Shown here in pieces: positions 34,608-43,365 of a DNA stretch of 64,000 nt (positions are counted from its first letter, which is position 1; each line of letters begins with the position of its first letter). This DNA comes from a virus. A program made the translations under genes and the position numbers. The stretch covers positions 1 through 64,000 of the IMG/VR virus record IMGVR_UViG_3300022833_000005; one strand, 5' to 3'. Under the pieces are notes generated by a model that worked only from the letters and a program-made list of their open reading frames with translations, made no database searches and had not been told where the DNA came from.

Positions 34608-35474
34608 ATGTCAAAAACTATATCAATAAAATTAACAAAAACTGGACCTAATGTAGGACCTTTTAATATTCTTGACTTAGCTGGAAATATTTTAGCTTCA
34701 TCTATTTTACTGTCATCACTAATAGATGGCATTGCAATTGTTGTAGATGATGATGTTGAGTATATAGTTTTGGAATCATTAGAAGGTTGTACGTTTAAAA
34801 AAACTATTCAACTAGAAAATATAAATCAACAAGATTGGATAAATGAAAAATATGTTGAAGATAACACAGGTTGTATTTGGACACATTTAAAAAACACCAC
34901 TTTATATAATTATTATTATGGTAAAATAGAACCTTACATAATTGAATATCCTTTTTCATATAACTTCCAAGATGAAATATTACAAAATATAAAAGATTAT
35001 AGTGAAGTATTTAAATATTTACCATCAACAGTTGGAGTGTTTGATAATAATAGAAAAGTTCAAACAAACAAAAATTGGTTTAATAAAGCTATTTTATATA
35101 ACGGACAACAATGTTCCGGAGTGTTAGAGTTAGTTCCAAAACCTGAAAATAATTTATTTGAATATTTAAAATATCCTTTATTTAATTCAGATAGTAAAAC
35201 TATTACATTTACAAAAAGTGATAGTTTCTATCAATATAATACTTTTTGGTCAGTAGAGGTAGATTCTGAAATTCCAATGTTCACAACATCTTGTGAATCA
35301 TTATCTATAGATAAAGTGATTAATCAGTCTAATATGGATTATGGACAAAGATCATTTAAGAAATCTCCTCTTAGAGCTAGAGAATTAAAGGTGAGGCATA
35401 TATTAGATAACTCATCTACAACACATATAGTAAGTCAGTTTATTATTACACCTGCACAAATAAGTTATAAATAA
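34608..35474 (+). CDS. Detached C-terminal part of the muzzle protein with a fibre domain at its N-terminus
   Basis: Residues 1-75 (ISIKLTKTGPNVGPFNILDL) are a copy of the small beta domain found at 23588, 24376 and 24609. From about residue 78 the protein is muzzle-like: CIWTHLKNTTLYNYYYGKIE, FIKALILYNG-type sequence (NKAILYNGQQCSGVLELVP), KSDSFYQYNTFWSVEVDSE and RSFKKSPLRARELKVRHILD. In relatives I recall, this follows the FHSYIPN region in one chain. The two products would need to assemble in the tail. It overlaps the next gene by one base. Confidence 0.7.
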   Translation: MSKTISIKLTKTGPNVGPFNILDLAGNILASSILLSSLIDGIAIVVDDDVEYIVLESLEGCTFKKTIQLENINQQDWINEKYVEDNTGCIWTHLKNTTLYNYYYGKIEPYIIEYPFSYNFQDEILQNIKDYSEVFKYLPSTVGVFDNNRKVQTNKNWFNKAILYNGQQCSGVLELVPKPENNLFEYLKYPLFNSDSKTITFTKSDSFYQYNTFWSVEVDSEIPMFTTSCESLSIDKVINQSNMDYGQRSFKKSPLRARELKVRHILDNSSTTHIVSQFIITPAQISYK

Positions 35475-37222
35475 TGAAAGGTTGGTTAGATACATTTGAT
35501 AAAGCACAAACAGGAGCAAGTCTTCCTGGTGCTACTGGTATGATGTATTCTCGTTCATCTACATTAGATTACACTAAAAAAGCACAAGATGGTGATAAGT
35601 TTAAAAAAGACTTGTATGAAAAAACTAGAGTTAAAATAGATAATACAGCAGTTAAAAAACCTTTTATTTTACCAATTTTATCAAAAGAACAAATAGCTGA
35701 AAAAGCTGAAAAAAAAGCAGAAGAGATAAGAAGAAATCAACCAGTGTTTTCTTCAGATGATAGATCTCCTGAAGAAAGAAAAGCTGCTATAGAGAGAGCT
35801 GACCAAGTAAAAAATGCAAATTTATCAATAGGTGAAAAACTTTTACCTTACCTTGCAAATCCTTTTCGTGCAATTGGGGATGTTGTTGAACCTATGATAA
35901 ATTATGTAAGGCAAGGTAATATAGGTGGTAGTTCAGGATGGCAACATGCAACAAATCCTTTTCCTACCACTCAAGAAATAGCCCAAGAAGTAGAACTAAA
36001 TAGAACAGATCCTAATTTAAATTGGGGAGATAAGTTATTAAATAAAACTAAAATAGGATTAGGAGAAGTTCCTGCAGCAGCAATTAACTTAGTTACAGGA
36101 GCAGCTTTTGCACCTACAGGTTCTGGAGTTAAGGGAATGTTGAATTATGCATTAAACCCAATTGCTGGAACAAATTCAACAATATCTCCAATTATAAATA
36201 AACTTAAAAAAGATTTAAAAGCATCAGGAAGAAAGTTTGTTGCAAAAAATATACCAAGAAAAGTAAACACTCTTGTAGAAGGAACAGATATGACACTTAT
36301 AACTAATTCTAAAATAGGTGAATTATTTGACAAAACTGGTATACCAAAAGCATTAGGTTGGGAAAGGGGTTTTAATTATGGACCTAACTCAGAAGGTAGA
36401 AAATTTGTTGCATCTGCAAGTAATCCAGGTAAAGATGTTGTAGACTTATCTAGTTACACTGATGAAGTTGGTAAGTATTTTTCTTTTGAGAATGCATTTG
36501 TAAAAAACCCAATGACTGCAGGAAGAACCATGAAAGCAATGGAAAATGTTATTCCAAAGTATGGTATAATAAAACAAAACCCAGCATCAGGTTCGTTAAG
36601 CCAAGACTCTTTTAATATGATGGTTCAACGTTTAAAAAACCCTAGTAAATATAAAGATGTAACAAATTACGGTGATGATTATATATTTTTAAATAGGTTG
36701 GCTAATTCTAAAAGAATGATAAACCCAATAACAGGTAAGCCACATATTACTAATAGAACACTAAAAGATCAAAATTTATTTGATGGGGTTGAATTAAATG
36801 CTTTAGAAAAAAAATATAGTGATGTTTTCAACAAGCTTAGTGATAAAGGTATAGTCAATGGTGAATATAAAGGTCTAACTAATAGAGCTATTAAAATACC
36901 AGGTTTAGCAGATGATGTTTATCAGATTGGAATACCAAATATATCATTGAAAAAATTATATAAAGATGGTGGTTGGTTGTCTAAATATGAAAATGGTGGA
37001 GTGATAGAAGATGACAGAGGCCAATGGGCTCATCCAGGAGAAGTAACAAAAATAAACTCCAATAACATAACAATGAAAGGAGTAAACTATCCCGTCCTTG
37101 GGGTTTCAAATACAGGTGATGAACAATTGATGATGCCTGGAGAAAATTACAAGTTTGATGGGAAAAGTGTTACAGAGTATCCAATAATAAAAAATGGTGG
37201 ATGGTTATCTAAATATAATTAA
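35474..37222 (+). CDS. Virion cargo protein with C-terminal GGWLSKY module
   Basis: The 582-aa protein begins MKGWLDTFDKAQTGASLPGA and has KKAQDGD near residue 37. Residues about 100-300 have hydrophobic stretches (LGEVPAAAINLVTGAAFAP). From residue 498 a conserved ending reads DGGWLSKYENGGVIEDDRGQ, then KINSNNITMKGVNYPVLGVS, MMPGENYKFDG and a second GGWLSKY at the very end. I recognise this ending from crAss-like phages. It is probably packaged with the DNA; function unknown. Confidence 0.7.
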   Translation: MKGWLDTFDKAQTGASLPGATGMMYSRSSTLDYTKKAQDGDKFKKDLYEKTRVKIDNTAVKKPFILPILSKEQIAEKAEKKAEEIRRNQPVFSSDDRSPEERKAAIERADQVKNANLSIGEKLLPYLANPFRAIGDVVEPMINYVRQGNIGGSSGWQHATNPFPTTQEIAQEVELNRTDPNLNWGDKLLNKTKIGLGEVPAAAINLVTGAAFAPTGSGVKGMLNYALNPIAGTNSTISPIINKLKKDLKASGRKFVAKNIPRKVNTLVEGTDMTLITNSKIGELFDKTGIPKALGWERGFNYGPNSEGRKFVASASNPGKDVVDLSSYTDEVGKYFSFENAFVKNPMTAGRTMKAMENVIPKYGIIKQNPASGSLSQDSFNMMVQRLKNPSKYKDVTNYGDDYIFLNRLANSKRMINPITGKPHITNRTLKDQNLFDGVELNALEKKYSDVFNKLSDKGIVNGEYKGLTNRAIKIPGLADDVYQIGIPNISLKKLYKDGGWLSKYENGGVIEDDRGQWAHPGEVTKINSNNITMKGVNYPVLGVSNTGDEQLMMPGENYKFDGKSVTEYPIIKNGGWLSKYN

Positions 37223-37266
37223 ATTAAAAAAAATCCACTAACTTTACAAAATATAATACAATCAAT

Positions 37267-40200
37267 ATGAAAGCTGAAATCTTAAAAATAGCAAACGTTA
37301 AAACTGAAAAAGAGTTTTATAAAAAGTTTCCAAATGAAAAAACCTTTATGGCAAAACATGGGAAAGCTGTAAAGAAACTAATGGTTAAAAAAGCACAAGT
37401 TGGTTCTATGATTAAAAACATAGACACACCAACAGGTAATGTTTCACCTACTCGTATAGATAATGATTATTTAAATGATCATGTTGCTTCACTTACAGGA
37501 GGTAAATCACAAGAACAGCTTAGACAAGAAGAAATGTACAACGCTCAATTGTCTAAACTTCAAGAACAATCAGGTGGAGGTGGTGGAGGTGGTTTATCAG
37601 GACTTATATCAATGGGTCAAAAAGCATATGCAGCATATAATGCTCAAAATGCTAAAGGTGCTGAAGGTGCTATTGATGTAGAAGGTGTTGATATTGGTGG
37701 TGCTGATGTTGGTAGTGGTCGTAATGGTGAAACACTTAGTAAGTTTTTTATGGGTGCACCTTTACCTAATGCTCAAACAGGTAAAACATTTGGTCAAAAG
37801 GCAAAAGATGTATATAATTCAAAAGCTGTTCAAGACTATGGAATTCCTATTATTGATGATATAGTATCAATTAATGATACACTCAAGGCTCAGAAAGAAG
37901 CAAAAGCTGTAGCTAAACAATCTAGAATGGTTTCTGATGTAGCACTGCAAGCTTCTAAAACTCAACCAGAAAGAATAGAACGTGATTATGTTCGTCCAGA
38001 AGATATAGAAATGACAGGGGAAGAATTCTTTCCTATATATGGGGTTGGTACAAATGTACTTGCTAAAAATGGTGGTATGTTTAGTGATCAAACTTATGCT
38101 TCTTTAAATAATGTTAATCAAGAAAAAATATTTAATCAAGGTGGTTATTTAAAGAAAGCTCAAGATGGAGCTAGTTTTAGTGACATGTCATATGGTGGTG
38201 GAGCAATGGGAGGGTTTGGTATGCAAGCAGGTCAAGTAGTTGGATTTAATAATGATGCTGGTTCGCAAATAGGTGGAAAAATAGGTGGAACTATAGGTAG
38301 TATATTTGGACCTGTTGGTGGAGCTATTGGTGGTTTTATTGGAGGTGGTATTGGAGATATGTTAGATAGAGATGATAGAAGAATTGAAATAGATAATGAT
38401 AAAGCTGAAAGAAATAATAAAGAATTAAGTTATAGTGCAGTGGCTCCTTCAGTTCAGGCTGGGTATGCTTCTCATGTACGTAATGGTGGAAATGTTGTAT
38501 CAGACTTATTTAAAGATGGTGGTAACTTACCATCTAACCCATCTGCATTAGATACAATGGCTATGGGAGGAGATATCAAAACTTTATGGGGTGGTAGTGT
38601 TGATACTGTTTCTTATAACCCTTATGCTGGTGGAGAGAGTATTGAATTTAAAGGAAACTCTCATGACAATTATGATCCTAAAACAAGACAAACTGGAATA
38701 GGTGTTGCTTATGGGGAACAATCAGTTGCTAATAATGAAGCGGTTGTAGAGGTAGAGAATGAACCTGCACAAAAATTAAGAGATGGTGGTGGTGATGAGA
38801 ACTTAGTTATATATGGTGATTTAAAAATTCCAGATGAATATGTAGATGAAATTGGTGATAACAGAGCAAAAGGTATGAAGTTTAAAAATTACGTAAGTAA
38901 ATTAAATAAAGATGAATCTAAAATTAATAATAAGATGGGTAATGCTGCAGATGTGGGGTTAGAATCTGACCAAACTATTTGGGGTCAATTAGAAAGAGCT
39001 ACATCAAATGTTATTATTGATGGAGGTGATGAGAAGTTAAAAAATATTGCTACAAAGAAAAATATACTAGCTGATTTACAAAGTGCTTTAAATGATACAT
39101 TTGATGACTTTCAAATTAAAGGTAATGAATTTATTAATAGAAGTAAAATAGTAACAGATCCTGAAAGAGTTGCAAATGCTAAATCTGGTAAGACTGTTCC
39201 CAAGGCACAAGATGGTAATGAGTCAGAAAATGAATTTGTATTAAATACTCTACCTAAAGATAAAAAGAATTATAAAAATGCAGCAGAGGCTAAAAAAGAT
39301 GGGTTTGAATTTAATAAAAAAACTAATAATTGGGAACGTGGTAATGAAACAGCTGCTATAGAAGAAAAAAAATCATCATCTTCAGCATTGGATAATGTTC
39401 GTAAAGGACAAAAATCTGGAGAAAAGTTTTCTGGTAATGTAACTGAAGAGCAATTTGAAACTCTTAAAACAGAAAACCCTTGGTTTGATTGGAGTAATTT
39501 TGATCTATCTAAAAAAGTTAAATATAATGGTAAAATGGTATCTGCTGATACATTAAGGTATCAAAAAGAATTTAATAAAATATCAGAAGATTCTGGATCT
39601 GATGTTAGAATTAAGGCAGATGGATATTTTGGAGAACAAACAGCTAGTGCAAGATTTAGCGAAAGGATTGAAGGTGCACCTGCTAGTAATGTTATTGAAA
39701 CAGCTACAGTAGATGAACCTACTACCACTGCAGAAGAAACAACATTAACTCCTAAGATTCCAAATATTCCTAATTTTATGAATAGAACACAAGGTGAAGG
39801 TCTTGACGGGAATCAATTACTTGCAGAACAATATGCAATGGCTACTAACCAAGTTCAACCTGTGTATGCTCAATCGTATACACCGAACTTAAATGTACCA
39901 TATGACATATCGTTACAAGATCAAATGAATGAAATCATTGCTCAAAGTAGAGCATTAAGTAGAAGTACAGCTTTTGAAGGAAATCCTGCTGCTGCTGCTC
40001 TAATGGCTGCTCCTATGTATGAAGCTATAAATAAAGTTAAAGCTGATGAGTTTAGAGCTAACCAAGCAATGAAAAGTCAGAATGTAATTGCAAACAATGC
40101 AGAACTTAATAGAGCTCAGTTAACAAACTTAGAAATATTTGATAAACAACAAGATAAGCAAGCTGAAGCTACTTCTAAAACTAGAACCCAAAATATAGAT

Positions 40201-40629
40201 ATCCTTAGTTCTATTTCTGACAAGTATTCACAAAGAAGATTAGAAAATAGATTAGAGCAAACATATCAAAATCTATATCCAACATTTGGGTTTGATAGAA
40301 ACTTTCAAACAAGAGTACAACAACAAGCTACCTTTAATACAGGTCAAGGTTCTAAGGGGGGTCAACCATCATTATCAACACCAGGTTTTAATGGGAATGC
40401 TAATAATTTTAGCCAAGGTTTTAATGAAATTAATTCATGGATTGATTATTTTAGAAATTCATCTAAGCAAGATCAAGAAAGAATAAAAAAAGAAGAAGAG
40501 GCTAAAAAATTAAAGGAACAAGAACTTACACCTATAACTCCAGAAAGTAAAAATGGTAGAGTTGTAAAAAACAACACTAAAAAAAATAATAAAAATAGTA
40601 ACATTCTAAGAGCACTACGAGATTTATAA
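37267..40629 (+). CDS. Ejection/cargo protein with glycine zipper and peptidoglycan-binding-like region
   Basis: The 1120-aa protein has a basic start (KFYKKFPN-like, KKAQVGSMIK), a Gly run, and at about residues 335-367 a glycine-zipper (GGKIGGTIGSIFGPVGGAIG, GFIGGGIGDML) able to enter membranes. A conserved block follows (SYNPYAGGESIEFKGNSHDN; TIWGQLERATSNVIIDGGDE). At about 762-797 lies a peptidoglycan-binding-like repeat (LRYQKEFNKISED ... ADGYFGEQTASARF). The C-terminus is Gln/Asn-rich with a coiled part. The combination fits a protein that crosses the wall and membrane during DNA entry. Three KAQxG motifs are present. Confidence 0.7.
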   Translation: MKAEILKIANVKTEKEFYKKFPNEKTFMAKHGKAVKKLMVKKAQVGSMIKNIDTPTGNVSPTRIDNDYLNDHVASLTGGKSQEQLRQEEMYNAQLSKLQEQSGGGGGGGLSGLISMGQKAYAAYNAQNAKGAEGAIDVEGVDIGGADVGSGRNGETLSKFFMGAPLPNAQTGKTFGQKAKDVYNSKAVQDYGIPIIDDIVSINDTLKAQKEAKAVAKQSRMVSDVALQASKTQPERIERDYVRPEDIEMTGEEFFPIYGVGTNVLAKNGGMFSDQTYASLNNVNQEKIFNQGGYLKKAQDGASFSDMSYGGGAMGGFGMQAGQVVGFNNDAGSQIGGKIGGTIGSIFGPVGGAIGGFIGGGIGDMLDRDDRRIEIDNDKAERNNKELSYSAVAPSVQAGYASHVRNGGNVVSDLFKDGGNLPSNPSALDTMAMGGDIKTLWGGSVDTVSYNPYAGGESIEFKGNSHDNYDPKTRQTGIGVAYGEQSVANNEAVVEVENEPAQKLRDGGGDENLVIYGDLKIPDEYVDEIGDNRAKGMKFKNYVSKLNKDESKINNKMGNAADVGLESDQTIWGQLERATSNVIIDGGDEKLKNIATKKNILADLQSALNDTFDDFQIKGNEFINRSKIVTDPERVANAKSGKTVPKAQDGNESENEFVLNTLPKDKKNYKNAAEAKKDGFEFNKKTNNWERGNETAAIEEKKSSSSALDNVRKGQKSGEKFSGNVTEEQFETLKTENPWFDWSNFDLSKKVKYNGKMVSADTLRYQKEFNKISEDSGSDVRIKADGYFGEQTASARFSERIEGAPASNVIETATVDEPTTTAEETTLTPKIPNIPNFMNRTQGEGLDGNQLLAEQYAMATNQVQPVYAQSYTPNLNVPYDISLQDQMNEIIAQSRALSRSTAFEGNPAAAALMAAPMYEAINKVKADEFRANQAMKSQNVIANNAELNRAQLTNLEIFDKQQDKQAEATSKTRTQNIDILSSISDKYSQRRLENRLEQTYQNLYPTFGFDRNFQTRVQQQATFNTGQGSKGGQPSLSTPGFNGNANNFSQGFNEINSWIDYFRNSSKQDQERIKKEEEAKKLKEQELTPITPESKNGRVVKNNTKKNNKNSNILRALRDL

Positions 40630-40709
40630 CTAATTCAATTATAAAGAATTAACAACACTTGTTATAACAGTTAGGATAATAGAATAAATCATATTACATT
40701 TGTTAAATT

Positions 40710-43364
40710 ATGGCATCATACAAAGACCCAGCAAACCTTAAGTTTAATCCTTATGTACAACAACGCCCAGTTGAGGCGATGATGAAAGTCGGTGTGTACA
40801 AACAAGAGAAATATAACGAAGGTGTACAGAAAATACAAACTAGCATTGATAACATTGCTGGATTAGATGTTGTTAGAGATGTTGATAAAGCATATCTTCA
40901 ATCAAAACTTAATCAATTAGGAAGTAACCTCAGCAATGTAGCTGGTGGAGATTTCTCCAATTTCCAATTAGTTAATTCTGTAAATGGAATGACTAATCAA
41001 ATAGCTAAAGATCCAAAGATATTAAATGCTGTAGGATCATCTGCTAGATATAGAAAAGCTTTAGAAAGTAAAGATAAAATAACAGGTGAAGGAAAAGGTT
41101 CTGCGTCTAATGATTTCTTATTTAAGAAAGGTGTAGATACATGGCTTATTGGGGATGCTAATGCTACATATAACGATACCTACAAACCTTATACTAATTA
41201 TAAGAAAAATGCACAAGATGTAGTAAAAAATCTTGTAAAAGATACTACACAACAAGATGTTGCTTTTGACTTTAATGCAAATGGAAATATTATAGGTATA
41301 CGTGATGCTATAACACGTACAAAAATTGAAGGTATTACACCAGGAAAAATACAACAAGCTTTATTAGCAGGTCTTAGTCCTAATGATTGGCAACAGTTAC
41401 AAATTGATGGTCAATACCAATATTCAAATGTAGAAGATTCTGCTTTTGTAAATAACATTAACAGTTCTTACACAAATACATTTACTAAATATTCTGAGGA
41501 AAGAAATAGATTATCTGCATTAGTGAATACAACAGGTGATCCAATTGAACAACAAAAATTACGTGATCAAGTTGAACAGTTAGATGATGTTATAAAAAAA
41601 ACCAGAAGTGAATATAATAATATATCTAAAGGTTTTAGTAATGGTGATGTTGAATCTGCAAAATCTCAATTATATACAAATGATTGGATGACTAATTTTT
41701 CTAATTCTTTTTCTAGTTCAAGTGTAACTCAAACTTATGAAAATAATCCTTTTGCTAAAATGCAAATGGATAGAGATAAGATGCGTCAAACTAGGGATAT
41801 AGCTGAGGCAAAGATGAATCAATTAGAAAGATTTAATAATAATAAAATTGAAATAGAAAAAGAAAAAGCAAGACAGTTAAAATTAAATGGGGGTTATGGT
41901 GAAATAGGTTTACCTACAAGTAAGGATGCTACAGATATTGATGTAATTGCTACATCTGAAATTCAAAGAGATAATACTAAACTTCAAGTAGATAATGAAA
42001 CAGGAAAAATTGCATCTAAATATCAACTTGATGAGGTTGCTTTACTAGAAGTAAAAACTTTGTATTCACAAGGTGCTGCCATAAGATGGGATTTAAAAGA
42101 AGATGTAAGTAAATTAATAGAATTAGAAAGACAACTTGATCTTCAAAATAAAACAATAGATAGTGCTAAAGGTGAAGCTAATACTTTATATCCAAATAAT
42201 GTAAATTCAACAAAAGCTATAGGAAACTTAGCTGGAAAAGTATTCACATTTCAAGAAGGGGGAGATACTTATGAATATGATTATCCTGTTGCCTCTGAAT
42301 TATTTAGAAAGTTTGATAGAGAATACTCATCTCTTACAGGATTTAGTTCAACACCTGCTGGTATGCCTTCTGGTAGTGGTAGTATACCAAAGCATAAATT
42401 TCATGATGACATTGCTAAACAAGAACTTAGTGCTGGTGATTTTAAATTATATAATATTTGGAGAACCCAGGGAGAAAGTGAAGGAGATAGTGGTGAAACT
42501 CTTTATAAAAATATAAATAGTGTTCGTAATAGTGTAAAAAGATTTACTGACGAAAGAGATGCAAAAGTAAATAAATATGTAGCTGATTATTTAAAAGATT
42601 CTCAAGTGATTAATCAACAAAGAGCATATTCAATACCTACAGGAAAGGAAGAAGAACGAGCTGCATTTAGACCAGTGCTTACTAGCATTGCATCAATTGT
42701 TGAAGATGTAGGATTACCTAATGATAAAAATTCTGCTGATGGTATTAGATCAGCAGCAGCTGATTTACTAAGTGCTTCTGTATATACAGACGATAATGGT
42801 AATTATAGTATCGAGGTGTTAAAAAAAGATAAGACTAGTATAAGTATAAATATTCCTCAAGATGTTTATGATCAAGCATTTCAGGGTAGATTTGATCAAA
42901 ACCCTGGAGTTAAAGCTTTTAATCAAACTTACTTAAGACAAATGTTATCTAATCAAAATGATTTATTTCAAAATCAAGAAGGTACCTTTGAAAAGAAACC
43001 AAAAAACTTCTATACTACTTCTACCAATAATGAATATAATACCACTCCAGAAAATTCACATTTAGAAGGTCCAATAGATTTTCCAAATGTTTCTATGTAT
43101 GGAGTATCAGGAAATATTGTAAGTAATAATAAACCAACAGGAGAACAATCATCTTTTATATTACAATTAAATGTTTTTGATCCAATTCTAAAAAAGCATG
43201 TATTAGTTAATCATCTATTTGCACCAATGGATAAAAGTAGATTAATTCCAACTATGCAAATGTTAAGTGATACAGCAATCTTTCAGTTACTTAATAATAC
43301 TGATAAACCTATGCCTTTAGAATATAAAAAACAATTAGAAGACGCTTCAAAACAATTGCAATAA
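40710..43364 (+). CDS. Virion cargo protein, crAss-like conserved
   Basis: The 884-aa protein opens FNPYVQQRPVEAMMKVGVYK, then EGVQKIQTSIDNIAGLDVVR and LNQLGSNLSNVAGGDFSNFQ, a signature I know from large internal proteins of Bacteroidetes phages. The middle has long charged coiled coils (LERFNNNKIEIEKEKARQLK; EDVSKLIELERQLDLQN). There is no membrane segment or enzyme motif. It probably joins the cargo packed near the portal. An 80-bp gap precedes it, with TACATTTG at 40695-40702 as a possible -7 element; the next gene starts after one base. Confidence 0.7.
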   Translation: MASYKDPANLKFNPYVQQRPVEAMMKVGVYKQEKYNEGVQKIQTSIDNIAGLDVVRDVDKAYLQSKLNQLGSNLSNVAGGDFSNFQLVNSVNGMTNQIAKDPKILNAVGSSARYRKALESKDKITGEGKGSASNDFLFKKGVDTWLIGDANATYNDTYKPYTNYKKNAQDVVKNLVKDTTQQDVAFDFNANGNIIGIRDAITRTKIEGITPGKIQQALLAGLSPNDWQQLQIDGQYQYSNVEDSAFVNNINSSYTNTFTKYSEERNRLSALVNTTGDPIEQQKLRDQVEQLDDVIKKTRSEYNNISKGFSNGDVESAKSQLYTNDWMTNFSNSFSSSSVTQTYENNPFAKMQMDRDKMRQTRDIAEAKMNQLERFNNNKIEIEKEKARQLKLNGGYGEIGLPTSKDATDIDVIATSEIQRDNTKLQVDNETGKIASKYQLDEVALLEVKTLYSQGAAIRWDLKEDVSKLIELERQLDLQNKTIDSAKGEANTLYPNNVNSTKAIGNLAGKVFTFQEGGDTYEYDYPVASELFRKFDREYSSLTGFSSTPAGMPSGSGSIPKHKFHDDIAKQELSAGDFKLYNIWRTQGESEGDSGETLYKNINSVRNSVKRFTDERDAKVNKYVADYLKDSQVINQQRAYSIPTGKEEERAAFRPVLTSIASIVEDVGLPNDKNSADGIRSAAADLLSASVYTDDNGNYSIEVLKKDKTSISINIPQDVYDQAFQGRFDQNPGVKAFNQTYLRQMLSNQNDLFQNQEGTFEKKPKNFYTTSTNNEYNTTPENSHLEGPIDFPNVSMYGVSGNIVSNNKPTGEQSSFILQLNVFDPILKKHVLVNHLFAPMDKSRLIPTMQMLSDTAIFQLLNNTDKPMPLEYKKQLEDASKQLQ

Positions 43365-43365
43365 T

